DNA of 64,000 nt from JBFWVR01 sp050246635 (GTDB lineage: Bacteria > Acidobacteriota > Vicinamibacteria > Vicinamibacterales > UBA2999), in the NCBI GenBank assembly GCA_050246635.1, contig JBFWVR010000016.1, positions 62,001 to 126,000 of the forward strand, written 5' to 3'. The position numbers and the translations under genes are program-made. Positions 11,083-20,072 of this stretch are shown in pieces. The notes under the pieces were generated by a model. It was given only the letters and a program-made list of their open reading frames with translations. It was not told the origin of the DNA and did not search any database. The first letter of the stretch is position 1. Each line of letters begins with the position of its first letter.

Positions 11083-11448
11083 GCCCTTGACGGTCCAGCC
11101 GTACCCGCCGAGCAGCGCACGCACGCGCTCGCGGATGTCCCCCTGGAGCTCGATGGTGTTGCCCGACACGGCGCCCCCGGTGGCGCACGAGCGCTTCAGC
11201 TTGCGCGCCGTCTCCTCGAGGAAGGTGGCGTTGTCAGGCAGGTCGTAGATCACGGTCATCGCCTTGCCCCCGCGGCCCTTCTTCTCGAGGCGCAGCCTGG
11301 CGACGATGCGATCCGGGACCGGCGCCGACCCGCCGGCGCTCCGCTGCGAGCTGCACTGGCAGTTCTTCTGCGGCCAGCCGCAGGTCGGGCACCGGCCGTC
11401 GGAGCCGGTGGAATAGACGAGGCGGGAGTTGTCTTTCGGGGCCACCAC
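11080..11448 (-). CDS. SUI1/eIF1-like translation factor (YciH family) with N-terminal Cys motif
   Basis: A protein of about 122 residues. The C-terminal 75 residues are the SUI1/eIF1 fold: RIVARLRLEKKGRGGKAMTVIYDL, then KLKRSCATGGAVSGNTIELQGDIRERVRALL. The N-terminal part holds CPTCGWPQKNCQC, a possible zinc site seen in many bacterial YciH proteins. YciH is thought to affect fidelity of translation initiation and to bind the small ribosomal subunit. No ATG lies at the expected N-terminus; GTG at 11448 or 11445 (VVAPKDNSRLVY) is the likely start. It is divergent from the permease gene at 11739 across a region filled with short tandem repeats. Confidence 0.8.
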   Translation of the reverse strand: MVAPKDNSRLVYSTGSDGRCPTCGWPQKNCQCSSQRSAGGSAPVPDRIVARLRLEKKGRGGKAMTVIYDLPDNATFLEETARKLKRSCATGGAVSGNTIELQGDIRERVRALLGGYGWTVKG

Positions 11449-11481
11449 CCGATCATGCCGTACCCCCCGACAGAGATGCGG

Positions 11482-11537
11482 ACACGGGGGCACGGAGACA
11501 CGGGGGCACGGAGACACGGAGGCACGGAGGCACGGAG
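11482..11537. repeat. Seven tandem 8-bp units (ACACGGGG/GCACGGAG)
   Basis: Seven contiguous 8-base units alternate ACACGGGG or ACACGGAG with GCACGGAG. They sit upstream of the SUI1-like gene. The unit is complementary to part of the 13-bp repeat that follows, so the two arrays could pair into a long hairpin. Confidence 0.85.
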
Positions 11538-11575
11538 AAGATGCGAGGAATCGGGACGCCATCCTCGCACCCCCC

Positions 11576-11718
11576 GTGTGGCACCTCCGTGCGGCACCCC
11601 CGTGCGGCACCTCCGTGTGGCACCTCCGTGTGGCACCTCCGTGTGGCACCGCCGTGTGGCACCGCCTTGCGGCACCTCCGTGTGGCACCCCCGTGCGGCA
11701 CCTCCGTGTGGCACTCTC
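11576..11718. repeat. Eleven tandem 13-bp units (GTGTGGCACCTCC)
   Basis: Eleven uninterrupted 13-base units with consensus GTGTGGCACCTCC and one to three changes per copy. The array ends 20 bases before the ATG of the ADOP permease, inside the divergent promoter region. It has no spacers, so it is a minisatellite and not CRISPR. Copy-number change would alter the promoter-to-gene spacing. Confidence 0.9.
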
Positions 11719-11738
11719 GTACGTCATACTCCGCCCAT

Positions 11739-14153
11739 ATGGCCGGACTCTTCCTGGACCTGCGGTATGCCCTCCGCACGCTCACAGGCGCGCCACTCCT
11801 GGCCGGCGTTGCGGTCCTGACGATGGCGGTGGGTATCGGTGCCAACGCGGCGGTGTTCGCCCTCGTCGACACCGTGCTGTTGCGGCCGCTGCCGTATCCG
11901 TCGCCGGGAGACATCTACTCGATAGCCGGCACGTACGACGGCCGCCGGCGCGAGTTCGTCTCGGTGCCCGACCTGCTCGACTGGCGCGCGTCCAGCCGGA
12001 CGTTCGCGGCCATCGCCGCGACGCGGGGCGGGAACCGGACGATCATCACGCCCGACGGCCCCGAGTACCTCGTGGGCGCCAGCGTGTCCGCCGATTTCTT
12101 CGCGGTCCTTGGTGTGCAGCCCACATTGGGCCGTGCCTTCGCCGCGGCCGAGTTCGAGGCAGGACATGACGACGTGGTCCTGATCGGCCATGAGCTCTGG
12201 CGGCGCCGTTTTGCCGGCAATCCAGCCATCGTCGGCCAGGCCGTCGTGATGGATGAGGAACCGGTCACGGTCGTGGGCGTCATGCCGCCCGGCTTCTCGT
12301 ATCCGGACGACAGCGAGCTCTGGCGTCCGCTGTCGCTGGTGTCGCGGGAGAGCAGCCGCGCGGTCGGCATCGTGCGCGCGATTGGCCGCGTGCGGGCCGG
12401 GGTCGACGTCCGTCAGGCCCAAGCCGAGCTCGACACGATTGCAGGCGCCATCGCGCAGGCGCACCCCGACACGCGGGCGGGGTGGGGCGTGCAGGTGACG
12501 CCGCTGCACGACGAGCAGGTGCGCAACATGCGCCCGACGCTCCTGGCCTTATGGGGGGCGGTGGGGTGCGTGCTGCTCATCGCCTGCGCGAACATCACGA
12601 TGCTGCTCCTGTCGCTGGGCTTGCGGCGCGGGCCCGAACTGGCCATTCGCGCGGCGCTGGGTGCGGGGCGGGGACGGGTGGTCCGCCAGCTCATCGCCGA
12701 AGGCCTGCTGATTGCTGCCGCGGGCGGCGGCGCCGGCCTGGCGCTGGCCTGGTGGGGCCTCGACGCGTTTCGCGTGTTCCAGCCGGCCATCGATGTCGGC
12801 CTGCCCGCCGTGAGCCTCGACTGGCACGTGCTGAGCCTGGTGGCCGGGCTCTCGATGATCACGGGCATCCTGCTCGGTGTGGCGCCGGCGCGGCACGTGA
12901 TGCGCCTGGATCTCCAGGCCATCCTGCGGCGGGGCGGACGCGATGCCTCGGCGTCCGCCGAGCAACGCCGAACGACACGTGTCTTCATCGCCGCGCAGCT
13001 GGCGCTCACCCTCGTGCTGCTCGTCGGGGCCGGACTGATGGTCCAGACGATCGCGCGCCTCCAGGCGGTGGACGTGGGGTTCGAGACGGGCCGCCTGCTC
13101 ACGACGTACGTGCGGTTGCCCGCGTCGCGGTACACCGAACGTGCGGAGATCCACCGCTTCTACCGCGAGCTGCTCGATCGCCTCCGCGTGTTGCCGGGCG
13201 TGCGCGACGCGTCCGCCATCAACGCGTTGTACGTGCACTGGGCCAATGCCATCCTGCTCTGGCCGCCGATCGAAGGTCGCGAGCCACCGTCGCATGCCAT
13301 GCCGGCCGACACCCACGTGCGCATCGTCGCGCCCGGTATCGACCGGGTCCTGGGCGTGCCCCTGATCCGCGGACGATCGCTCACCGACGCCGATGACGAG
13401 GTCGCACCCCGGGTGGTCGTGATCAACGAGACCATGGCGCGGCGGTACTTCCCCGGGGAGGACCCGATCGGACATCGGGTGCAGATTTCGGTGGATCGCG
13501 ACGGGAATCCGGTGTGGAGCGCGATCGTCGGGATCGTCGGCGACGTCCGGCAGGGCGGGCTCGATGCCGAGCCGCGCCCGGAGATCCTGATGCCCTACTC
13601 GCAGACCAACATGGGCCAGCTGGCGCTCGTGATCCGGACGCAGGGTGATCCCCTGGCGCTGGTGCCAGCCGTTCGCGAGACCGTCGCCGCGATGGACCCG
13701 GCGTTGCCCCTCAGCTATGTCCAGACGATGGACGAGGTGATGGCGAAGGCACTGGCGCCACGCCGGCTGGGGATGGACGTGCTTGGGGGATTTGCGGTCG
13801 TCGCGCTGGCCCTGGCGAGCGTGGGGGTCTTCGCGGTGGTCGCGGCTGCCGTGGGCGCTCGCCGGAGGGAACTGGCGATCCGGCTCGCCGTCGGCGCGTC
13901 CCCGGCGGCCGTCTTCCGGATGGTGCTGGCGGAGGTGGCGCTCACCGCGGGCGCGGGTCTCGCCGCCGGCGTGGCCGTCGCCTATCCCGCGACACGGGCT
14001 CTGGAGCCCCTCCTCTTCGGCGTGGGGCGCGCGGACGGTTCCACCTATGCCGTGACGGTGGCCGTCCTGCTGCTGGCGGCGATCGCGAGTGGCCTGGCGC
14101 CCGCGCGGCGGTCGGCGCGTGTGGATCCCGCGATGGCGCTTCGCGCCGAATGA
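11739..14153 (+). CDS. ADOP-family (MacB/FtsX-like) ABC permease, orphan
   Basis: An 804-residue membrane protein with the duplicated layout of acidobacterial orphan permeases. An N-terminal helix (LLAGVAVLTMAVGIGANAAVFALVDTVLL) is followed by a large periplasmic MacB-type domain (about 50-265: LPYPSPGDIYSIAGT, FFAVLGVQPTLGRAF). Three FtsX helices come next (about 270-400), then a helix near 415 and a second periplasmic domain (about 440-675). Three more helices close the protein (LGGFAVVALALASVGVFAVVAAAVGARRRELAIRLAVGAS). No ATPase gene is adjacent. The first residues after ATG (AGLFLDLRYALRTLTGAPLLAG) match the family's conserved start. The exported substrate is unknown. Confidence 0.9.
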   Translation: MAGLFLDLRYALRTLTGAPLLAGVAVLTMAVGIGANAAVFALVDTVLLRPLPYPSPGDIYSIAGTYDGRRREFVSVPDLLDWRASSRTFAAIAATRGGNRTIITPDGPEYLVGASVSADFFAVLGVQPTLGRAFAAAEFEAGHDDVVLIGHELWRRRFAGNPAIVGQAVVMDEEPVTVVGVMPPGFSYPDDSELWRPLSLVSRESSRAVGIVRAIGRVRAGVDVRQAQAELDTIAGAIAQAHPDTRAGWGVQVTPLHDEQVRNMRPTLLALWGAVGCVLLIACANITMLLLSLGLRRGPELAIRAALGAGRGRVVRQLIAEGLLIAAAGGGAGLALAWWGLDAFRVFQPAIDVGLPAVSLDWHVLSLVAGLSMITGILLGVAPARHVMRLDLQAILRRGGRDASASAEQRRTTRVFIAAQLALTLVLLVGAGLMVQTIARLQAVDVGFETGRLLTTYVRLPASRYTERAEIHRFYRELLDRLRVLPGVRDASAINALYVHWANAILLWPPIEGREPPSHAMPADTHVRIVAPGIDRVLGVPLIRGRSLTDADDEVAPRVVVINETMARRYFPGEDPIGHRVQISVDRDGNPVWSAIVGIVGDVRQGGLDAEPRPEILMPYSQTNMGQLALVIRTQGDPLALVPAVRETVAAMDPALPLSYVQTMDEVMAKALAPRRLGMDVLGGFAVVALALASVGVFAVVAAAVGARRRELAIRLAVGASPAAVFRMVLAEVALTAGAGLAAGVAVAYPATRALEPLLFGVGRADGSTYAVTVAVLLLAAIASGLAPARRSARVDPAMALRAE

Positions 14154-14617
14154 CGCGCGCAGCCTGACCCGGCGGGGCGGTGGTTTGCCAGATCTGGGTC
14201 GCCGGCGTTCGTCCGGCTGTGGAGTCGGACGCCCTTCTCGGCCATTCCCGGCGGGACCGCGGCCCGCCAGGTGCACGCGATGGCACTAATCTGCCACTTA
14301 CCGTGCCGTCCCGGGTTGGCACCCGACATGCTCTGTGACTGGCAGCCCTACCACTACGGGAGGCGCGCGGTGACCCTAGACGGAGCGGTCGTGACACCCG
14401 CGCGCCTCTCCTGCCTGTGCAGGAGGCCGCACGTCGCGCGCGTCGAGCCTCGCCGGTCCACGTCGCCCGGGCTCGGCTGGCCGCGCCTTCGGCGCGTTGG
14501 GCCTCGGCGGCATCCGCCGCCTCGGTAGGACTCGTCCTCACTGGTCTGCGCGTCGGACATCGCTACGACTCGACCGCTCTCGCGGTCTCGCCCGGACGTC
14601 GGCCTCTGGCCTGCCAC
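14154..14617. other. Intergenic region with a cluster of perfect hairpins, no gene seen
   Basis: 464 bases lie between two convergent genes. I find no convincing coding frame or tRNA. Four perfect stem-loops occur within 180 bases: CTCCTGC-CTGT-GCAGGAG (14408-14425), CGCGCC-TTC-GGCGCG (14482-14496), CGGCGG-CAT-CCGCCG (14505-14519) and GACCGC-TCTC-GCGGTC (14572-14587). They may end transcription from both sides or belong to a REP-like repeat. Confidence 0.5.
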
Positions 14618-17128
14618 TCAGTCCCGCGGACCCGCGGTGTTCACCTGGAAGCGCCGGAAGTTCGTGTAGTCGGCGACCGTCTCGACGTAGTCGTCCGCGC
14701 GGTCGGGATAGTCGTACAGCTCGCGCATGCGCGCCGGCACCATGAGATCGAGACGGTCATCGAAGGCGAACCACGTGGTGTGGCGCATCTCGATGTCGCG
14801 GGCCGTGAGCTGGAGGTCGGTCCGCCAGATGCGGCCGGACGCGGGTTCGACCCAGAGCAGCCCGCGGCTCGGCCAGTCGTTGCCCTGCCGCGTGATGATG
14901 GTCGGGGATCCCGTCTCGCGGAAGCCCACGATCGCGAGGCGCCGGCCGTCCACCATCTCGTAGCCTCGCAGGTCGTACGCGAAACGCGCCACGTTGCCGG
15001 GACTCGCCACGAGCAGCGCCATCGTCGGCACGTTGAAGTTGCGGCGAGCCGGGCCGAGGTTGAACCGTGCGCTCGACGCCGCCACCCGTTCGAGCTGCTC
15101 CGCCGACGGGAAACGCCGATCCACGAAGAGCTCCTCGAGCCGCTGCTGCCGATCGGGCACGGTCTGGCCGTCGACGTCGAGCACGTCACGGAACCCGAAC
15201 CACGTGCCGGGATCGGGGAACCAGGCAAAGCCCATCTCGGACCGCGTCTCACGCCGCGAGACCTGCGCGGGGGCGGGGTAGGGCGAGATGCGCTGCGAAT
15301 AACGCTGGACGTAGTGCTCCTCGGCGACGATGCCGGCGAGCGCTTCTTCGTAGCCCGCGACGTAGTCCCGGATGTGCGGCAGGATGTCCTGCGGCGGCAC
15401 GTCGGTGCCGGCGCCCGGCCGCGCGGCCACCGGCGCGGCGGCGTCCGGTTCGTCCCCTTCGTCGAGCCAGCGTTCGATGAGGCGCGCGGTCTCGTCGGCG
15501 GCCGACTGCACGATCTCCCGCTCGCCCTGGTTGCGCCCGCGGATCTCGGTGACGCGGTCGCCGGCCGTGACCAGCACGCGCAGCAGCATGGTGGCCGGCT
15601 GCCCCGTGCGGGTCTGGTTGGGCAGCGCGGTCATGCCGCCGTTCATCAGGCGCTGCCCCGCGAGCTCCACGTGGATGGCCGCCTGGTCCGCCGACCGCGC
15701 GCCGGCGAACCCACGGGCGCCAAGCGCCGACGCGAGGGCACGCACGATGGCCAAGGTCTCCTCGGAGCCGCGATCGGGGTGCAACGGGTCGATGCCGACA
15801 ACGGTCGGCGCGTGACGCCGGGTCGCGCGCGATGCCGTGGGTGCCGGCGCGGCCGTCGGCTCCGGCGTTGCGGCAGGCGCCGGAGTGGGCTCGGACACGG
15901 CGGGGGCGACGGGGGCCGGCGGCGTGGGCGCGGACACGGCCGTCATGGCCCGGACGTTGTCGGCCACGAACTCGCGGCGCGCGCGCACGGTCACGTCGTG
16001 TCCCTCGACGCGGACCGAGATGCGGTGCGGCCGGTTGTCGCGATCGGCCGCCGTCGTGTCGATGAGGAGCAGGTAGCCGCCCGAGAGCTCGTGCGCCAGG
16101 CGGGTGGCGAGCTCCTGGGTCGAGCCGATCGTGAACAGGTCGCCGCCCGTCCAGTCGGACACGTATTCGAGCCCTTCGAGTTGCCGCTGTCTTTCGCGTG
16201 TCCGATCGAACCGCATGAAGGTGTCGCCGGCGTCCCCGGCGGGGCCCTGTGGCTGCAACACGTGGATGCGCGTGCGAGCGGCGGCTGCGGCGCGGGCCAC
16301 CCGCGAGACCTCGACACGGGCGCCGTCGGTCTGCAGCTCCTCCGAGAACAGGATCATCGTCTTGGGGCCGTCGACGCTGGCGAGGACGCGGAGCAGGCCT
16401 TCGAGCCCGGAGGTCGAGGCATTGGTGCGCGCCTGCACCTCGGAGACGATGGCCCGGGCGTCGGACTCGAGGCTCGAGCGGCAGGCCAGCCGCGCGAACT
16501 CGTCGCCGCGGTTGCAGACGCGGCTGACGGCGCGTTCCCACTCCGGCTCGTTCCGCTCCACGCCCATCGCCTCGATGATGCTGATGGGGAGCGTGCGGCC
16601 GGGACGCGGTGTCCAGCCCGTCACGTTGTCGAGCGCGGACCGTGTGAGGGCGCGGCTCGTCGTGAAGCTCAGGCCGGTGCCGCTCCAGGGCAGCGCGGCG
16701 ACGGCGACGCGGTCGGCGGCGGGCAACCGGTCGAGCAGTGCGTTGGCGGTCTCGAGCACCTGCCTCCGCCGCTCCGGGGGCGTCGCGCCGGTATCGATGG
16801 CGAAGATGACGGTGTTCGCGGCCGCCGGGCGCGCGGAGGGGGGCGTCGCGGAGGGCAGGCTGGAGCCGGGCACGAGCGGCGCGCCGCTCTCCACGTACTG
16901 GGCCGAGACGACGCTCCGGGCCTGGCCGTCCACCTCGACCGTGAAGTCCCCCGGCTGCAGCGTCGCCACCTGCCGGCCCTCGTCGTCGACCACGACGACG
17001 TCGATGGAGATGAGGTCGACGCCGGCGCGGAAGATGGGCTGCTGGGGCGTGGGCGCCTGCGCGCCGAGGGTGGGGGCGAGCAGGGCCGCCCCGACGAGTC
17101 CGGATGCCGCAAGCCGTGCGAGGGTCAT
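14618..17128 (-). CDS. Secreted VWFA-related protein of acidobacterial type
   Basis: An 836-residue exported protein. A signal peptide (LARLAASGLVGAALLAPTLGAQA) is followed by the acidobacterial VWFA-related lead domain (FRAGVDLISIDVVVVDDEGRQVATLQPGDFTVEVDG, about 31-80). A von Willebrand A-like domain comes next (about 100-330, with TVIFAIDTGATPP at its first strand and KTMILFSEEL later). The metal-site motif is DTGAT, not DxSxS. A Pro/Ala/Thr linker follows (about 400-440: PAPVAPAVSEPTPAPAATPE), and an uncharacterised C-terminal region of 400 residues. GGAGG lies eight bases before the chosen ATG. Role unknown; such proteins are numerous in this phylum. Confidence 0.85.
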   Translation of the reverse strand: MTLARLAASGLVGAALLAPTLGAQAPTPQQPIFRAGVDLISIDVVVVDDEGRQVATLQPGDFTVEVDGQARSVVSAQYVESGAPLVPGSSLPSATPPSARPAAANTVIFAIDTGATPPERRRQVLETANALLDRLPAADRVAVAALPWSGTGLSFTTSRALTRSALDNVTGWTPRPGRTLPISIIEAMGVERNEPEWERAVSRVCNRGDEFARLACRSSLESDARAIVSEVQARTNASTSGLEGLLRVLASVDGPKTMILFSEELQTDGARVEVSRVARAAAAARTRIHVLQPQGPAGDAGDTFMRFDRTRERQRQLEGLEYVSDWTGGDLFTIGSTQELATRLAHELSGGYLLLIDTTAADRDNRPHRISVRVEGHDVTVRARREFVADNVRAMTAVSAPTPPAPVAPAVSEPTPAPAATPEPTAAPAPTASRATRRHAPTVVGIDPLHPDRGSEETLAIVRALASALGARGFAGARSADQAAIHVELAGQRLMNGGMTALPNQTRTGQPATMLLRVLVTAGDRVTEIRGRNQGEREIVQSAADETARLIERWLDEGDEPDAAAPVAARPGAGTDVPPQDILPHIRDYVAGYEEALAGIVAEEHYVQRYSQRISPYPAPAQVSRRETRSEMGFAWFPDPGTWFGFRDVLDVDGQTVPDRQQRLEELFVDRRFPSAEQLERVAASSARFNLGPARRNFNVPTMALLVASPGNVARFAYDLRGYEMVDGRRLAIVGFRETGSPTIITRQGNDWPSRGLLWVEPASGRIWRTDLQLTARDIEMRHTTWFAFDDRLDLMVPARMRELYDYPDRADDYVETVADYTNFRRFQVNTAGPRD

Positions 17129-17216
17129 GAGGGCTGCCTCCCCGCCGATTGTAGTGAACATTCGCCGGGCAGTCCTGCCTGTCGGCGCGTTGGCCGTGCG
17201 ACTGAGCCGATTGGGC

Positions 17217-19676
17217 CTAATCCTGCCGGAGGGCCTCCGTAGGGTCGACCAAGGAGGCTCGCCAGGCAGGCGTCACGGCCGCAACAAGGCCGGCCGCCAG
17301 GAAGAGGCTCGCGGCCCACGCAAAGGTCGCGGGATCTGTGGCGGTAACGCCGTACAGCTCCGATCGCATCAACCGGGCCCCTGCAAGGGCGCATGGAATG
17401 CCGATCAGGACGCCAGGTACGACGACAAGCAGACCGTCACGAACGATCATCCGCAGGACATCGGCACGAGACGCGCCGAGGGCCATGCGCACGCCGATCT
17501 CCCGAAATCGCGCGGTGACAGAGTAGGCCAGCGCACCGTAGATGCCCACGCACGCCAGGAGCAGCGCCAGCGCTCCGGCCGACGTGGATACGCCTGCCAT
17601 CAGGCGCTCCTGCAGGACCGCGTTGTCCAGCCACTGCTCCAGCGTGAACAGCCCGGGCACGTAGTGGTGGCCGCTGGAGTTGACAACGCGCGTGTACTCG
17701 TCGGCGACGGCGGCGACGTCCGCTCCGTCCCGTACGCGGACATGCGCGAGCGGGAACCGCGCGCCGGCGGAATCCTGAAGCATGGGACGAAAAGCGACGG
17801 CTACGTTCGGATCGCGAATGCTGCCCATCGTGGCATTGCCGACCACCCCGATGACTTCGGCGATGACTGTGCCTCCTCGCGTCTGCAGTCGGAGCCGACG
17901 GCCAACTGCGTCCCCCTCAGGGAATAACCGTTCAGCAAGGGACTGCGTTACCAGCGTCACGGCCGGTGCGTTCGCACCGTCACTCCATGTCACGTCCCGA
18001 CCGCGCAACAGCGGCACACCGAACATGTCGAAGAAGCCCGGTGACACCAGTTCGGTCAGCCCGGTGATCGTGGACTCCGGGGCACGCTCTGCGGCGAACG
18101 TATCGGTGGCGAGCGCTCCTCGGAACCCGAGGTATGCCGGGAACACCGAGGTGTAGACGGCGCCATCAGCTCCGGGCATCGCCGCGAGCCGGTCCAGGAG
18201 CATTCGATAGTAGGTGTGGTCGAGAGGCGTCCGGTCGCCTGGATTCGGCGTCAGCCGCGTCCAGACGACGCGGCGCCCGCGGAATCCCGAGTCGTTCGCG
18301 TACAGGCTGGACAGCATGCCGGCCAGCAGCCCGGCCCCGGCCACGAGCACCATCGACAGCGCCACCTGGATGACCAGCGCCGTCCGCCCGGCGCGTCCCA
18401 GTGACCGCGTCACCGCGCGTGCCGAGCGCATCGCGTCGTGCGCGGGACCGCGGATTGCCCGAAGCGCTGGTGGCAGTCCCATCAACAGACCCATCGCGAG
18501 CGCCACAACGGCTGCGATTCCGATGACGCCCGCGTCCGGTGTCCACGGCTCGATGAGCGGGCGGCCTCGGGCGATCGTCATTTCGGCCTGCAGCCTGGCG
18601 CTACCCCACCATCCGACCGGTAGCGCAAGGGCCAGCCCCACTGTTGCCAGTATCAATCCGTCCACGAGCACCTGGAAAAAGAGCCGGCCGCGGCTCACGC
18701 CCAGTGCGCGACAGACTGCGATTTCGTGCTGCCGACCGAGTGCACGGGCCGACATGAGGCTCATCAGGTTGACGCAGCCAACCGCCAGGAGCAACACCCC
18801 GAGCCCGATTGTCACGAGCAACGGAGTGCCCCACTGCACCTCGGCGTTGCCGATCCCTCGCGCAAGCGACTCCACCGTCAGCGTCTGACCCCGCACAGCG
18901 TCCCGGTCGGGCTCCGGCACCACATCCAGGCTCGCGGACTGTATGGCCGGCCATCGGCCCACGACTTCGGCGCGCGCCTGCGCGAGGCCGACGCCAGGCG
19001 CCAACCGTGCTATCGCCCTCGGACTCCGAAGGATGCCCGTGGGATCCGTCCTGCGCGCGAACGGCAAGGGTACGAATGCCTCCGCGGCTGAGTCGCGCTG
19101 CATGCCCCGAAAGTCATCGCCCAAGACTCCGACCACCGTGACCGAAGCGCCGTCGATGGTCAGGGTCTCTCCGAGTGCCGCTCCCGTCTCGCCGAAGAGC
19201 TCACGGCGCGCGTCACGGGTGATCACCGCGACCGGAGCGGTCGCGGCAGCCCTCATGTCCTCGGCCCCCAGGAAGCGGCCTTCCGCCAGGCGCGCTCCGA
19301 CCATTTCGAAATAGGACGGCGTCACACCCTCGACGCCGAAGAAGCGCGATCTGCCTGCGATCTCGAGGCGGAACATGGAAGGTTGTAGCAGCGCGACTGA
19401 CGAGAACACGTGCTGCGTCTGCTCGAAGGAGGTGAGGACGTCGCCGTAGATGTGCAGCGGTCGGCCCGTGCGCGTATCGGCCGCGCTAATGCCGACCAGA
19501 CCCGAGGGGTCCCGGGCGTCGATGGTCCGGAGAATGATGCCGTTGACCAGGCTGAAGACCGCCGTGTTTGCGCCGAGCGCGAGGGCGAGCGTGGCCACCA
19601 CCACGAACGACAGACCGGGTGATCGGCGCAGGCGGCGGGTGGAGTGGCGCAGGTCGGTGCGAACGGCATCCAGCAT
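17217..19676 (-). CDS. ADOP-family (MacB/FtsX-like) ABC permease, orphan
   Basis: An 819-residue protein of the same architecture as the permease at 11.7-14.2 kb but clearly diverged. The N-terminus LDAVRTDLRHSTRRLRRSPGLSFVVVATLALALGANTAVFSLVNGIILRT is typical. It has two MacB-type periplasmic domains (about 55-245 and 405-650) and two sets of FtsX helices (about 250-385 and 685-810). The last is LFLAAGLVAAVTPAWRASLVDPTEALRQD, the usual family ending. No ATP-binding subunit is nearby. The start is the ATG before LDAVRTDL; 38 codons further upstream are open but do not resemble the family. Codon use looks slightly less GC-biased than its neighbours, by eye only. Confidence 0.9.
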   Translation of the reverse strand: MLDAVRTDLRHSTRRLRRSPGLSFVVVATLALALGANTAVFSLVNGIILRTIDARDPSGLVGISAADTRTGRPLHIYGDVLTSFEQTQHVFSSVALLQPSMFRLEIAGRSRFFGVEGVTPSYFEMVGARLAEGRFLGAEDMRAAATAPVAVITRDARRELFGETGAALGETLTIDGASVTVVGVLGDDFRGMQRDSAAEAFVPLPFARRTDPTGILRSPRAIARLAPGVGLAQARAEVVGRWPAIQSASLDVVPEPDRDAVRGQTLTVESLARGIGNAEVQWGTPLLVTIGLGVLLLAVGCVNLMSLMSARALGRQHEIAVCRALGVSRGRLFFQVLVDGLILATVGLALALPVGWWGSARLQAEMTIARGRPLIEPWTPDAGVIGIAAVVALAMGLLMGLPPALRAIRGPAHDAMRSARAVTRSLGRAGRTALVIQVALSMVLVAGAGLLAGMLSSLYANDSGFRGRRVVWTRLTPNPGDRTPLDHTYYRMLLDRLAAMPGADGAVYTSVFPAYLGFRGALATDTFAAERAPESTITGLTELVSPGFFDMFGVPLLRGRDVTWSDGANAPAVTLVTQSLAERLFPEGDAVGRRLRLQTRGGTVIAEVIGVVGNATMGSIRDPNVAVAFRPMLQDSAGARFPLAHVRVRDGADVAAVADEYTRVVNSSGHHYVPGLFTLEQWLDNAVLQERLMAGVSTSAGALALLLACVGIYGALAYSVTARFREIGVRMALGASRADVLRMIVRDGLLVVVPGVLIGIPCALAGARLMRSELYGVTATDPATFAWAASLFLAAGLVAAVTPAWRASLVDPTEALRQD

Positions 19677-19775
19677 GTGAGGGTCTCCGGACGCGGATTC
19701 TATCTCCGTCACGCAATCGGGTTGCACGCCATGTCCGGCGACTGGGAAGTCCTTGCGACTGGTGACGCCGCGCTG

Positions 19776-19786
19776 CCCCCCCCCCC
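19776..19786. repeat. Run of eleven C bases upstream of vapBC
   Basis: An uninterrupted C11 tract just upstream of the toxin-antitoxin operator dyads. Such tracts are prone to slippage, so length variation between cells is possible. Confidence 0.9.
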
Positions 19787-19790
19787 TCAT

Positions 19791-19830
19791 TGTCTAGACA
19801 TCAAGGCATCAACTGTCTATCATCAAGACA
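19791..19830 (+). promoter_or_regulatory. Operator dyads of the vapBC pair
   Basis: Two inverted repeats share one half-site. TGTCTAGACA (19791-19800) is a perfect 10-bp palindrome. TGTCT-N7-AGACA (19814-19830) is a spaced version ending on the antitoxin ATG. VapB-type antitoxins usually bind such sites and repress their own operon; autoregulation is inferred. Confidence 0.6.
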
Positions 19831-20072
19831 TGAGAACGACACTCACGCTGGACGATGACGTGGCTGCACGACTGAAGGCGGCGGCAAAGGAGCGGCCCTT
19901 CCGCGCGGTGGTGAACGAGGCGCTCCGCGCGGGCCTTGCGGCGCTCGACAAGCAGGTGCCTCCCCGCAAACCATTCCGCACGAAAGGGTTCGACCTCGGG
20001 CCCAGCCTGGTCGGAAGCCTCGACAATGTCGAGGAGGTGCTCGCTCGTGTAGAAGGCGAGGCCCACCGGTGA
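19830..20072 (+). CDS. VapB-like ribbon-helix-helix antitoxin
   Basis: An 80-residue protein. Residues 1-40 (MRTTLTLDDDVAARLKAAAKERPFRAVVNEALRAGL) form a ribbon-helix-helix DNA-binding domain. The C-terminal half (PFRTKGFDLGPSLVGSLDNVEEVLARVEGE) is the typical segment that wraps and blocks a PIN toxin, with the conserved FDLG motif. The stop overlaps the start of the toxin gene by 4 bases (GTGA). Inverted repeats around its promoter suggest it represses its own operon. Confidence 0.88.
   Translation: MRTTLTLDDDVAARLKAAAKERPFRAVVNEALRAGLAALDKQVPPRKPFRTKGFDLGPSLVGSLDNVEEVLARVEGEAHR

Noticed and set aside
11576..11718. Possible CRISPR array
   Set aside because: Units are 13 bases with no spacers and no cas genes nearby; it is a simple tandem repeat.
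12549..14276. A 575-codon minus-strand frame under the first ADOP permease
   Set aside because: His/Arg/Gln-rich shadow frame with no homology pattern; the plus-strand permease is complete.
14417..17242. A 941-codon plus-strand frame over the VWFA-related gene
   Set aside because: Antisense shadow with no recognisable motif and strong Arg/Gly bias; the minus-strand frame has a signal peptide and family domains.
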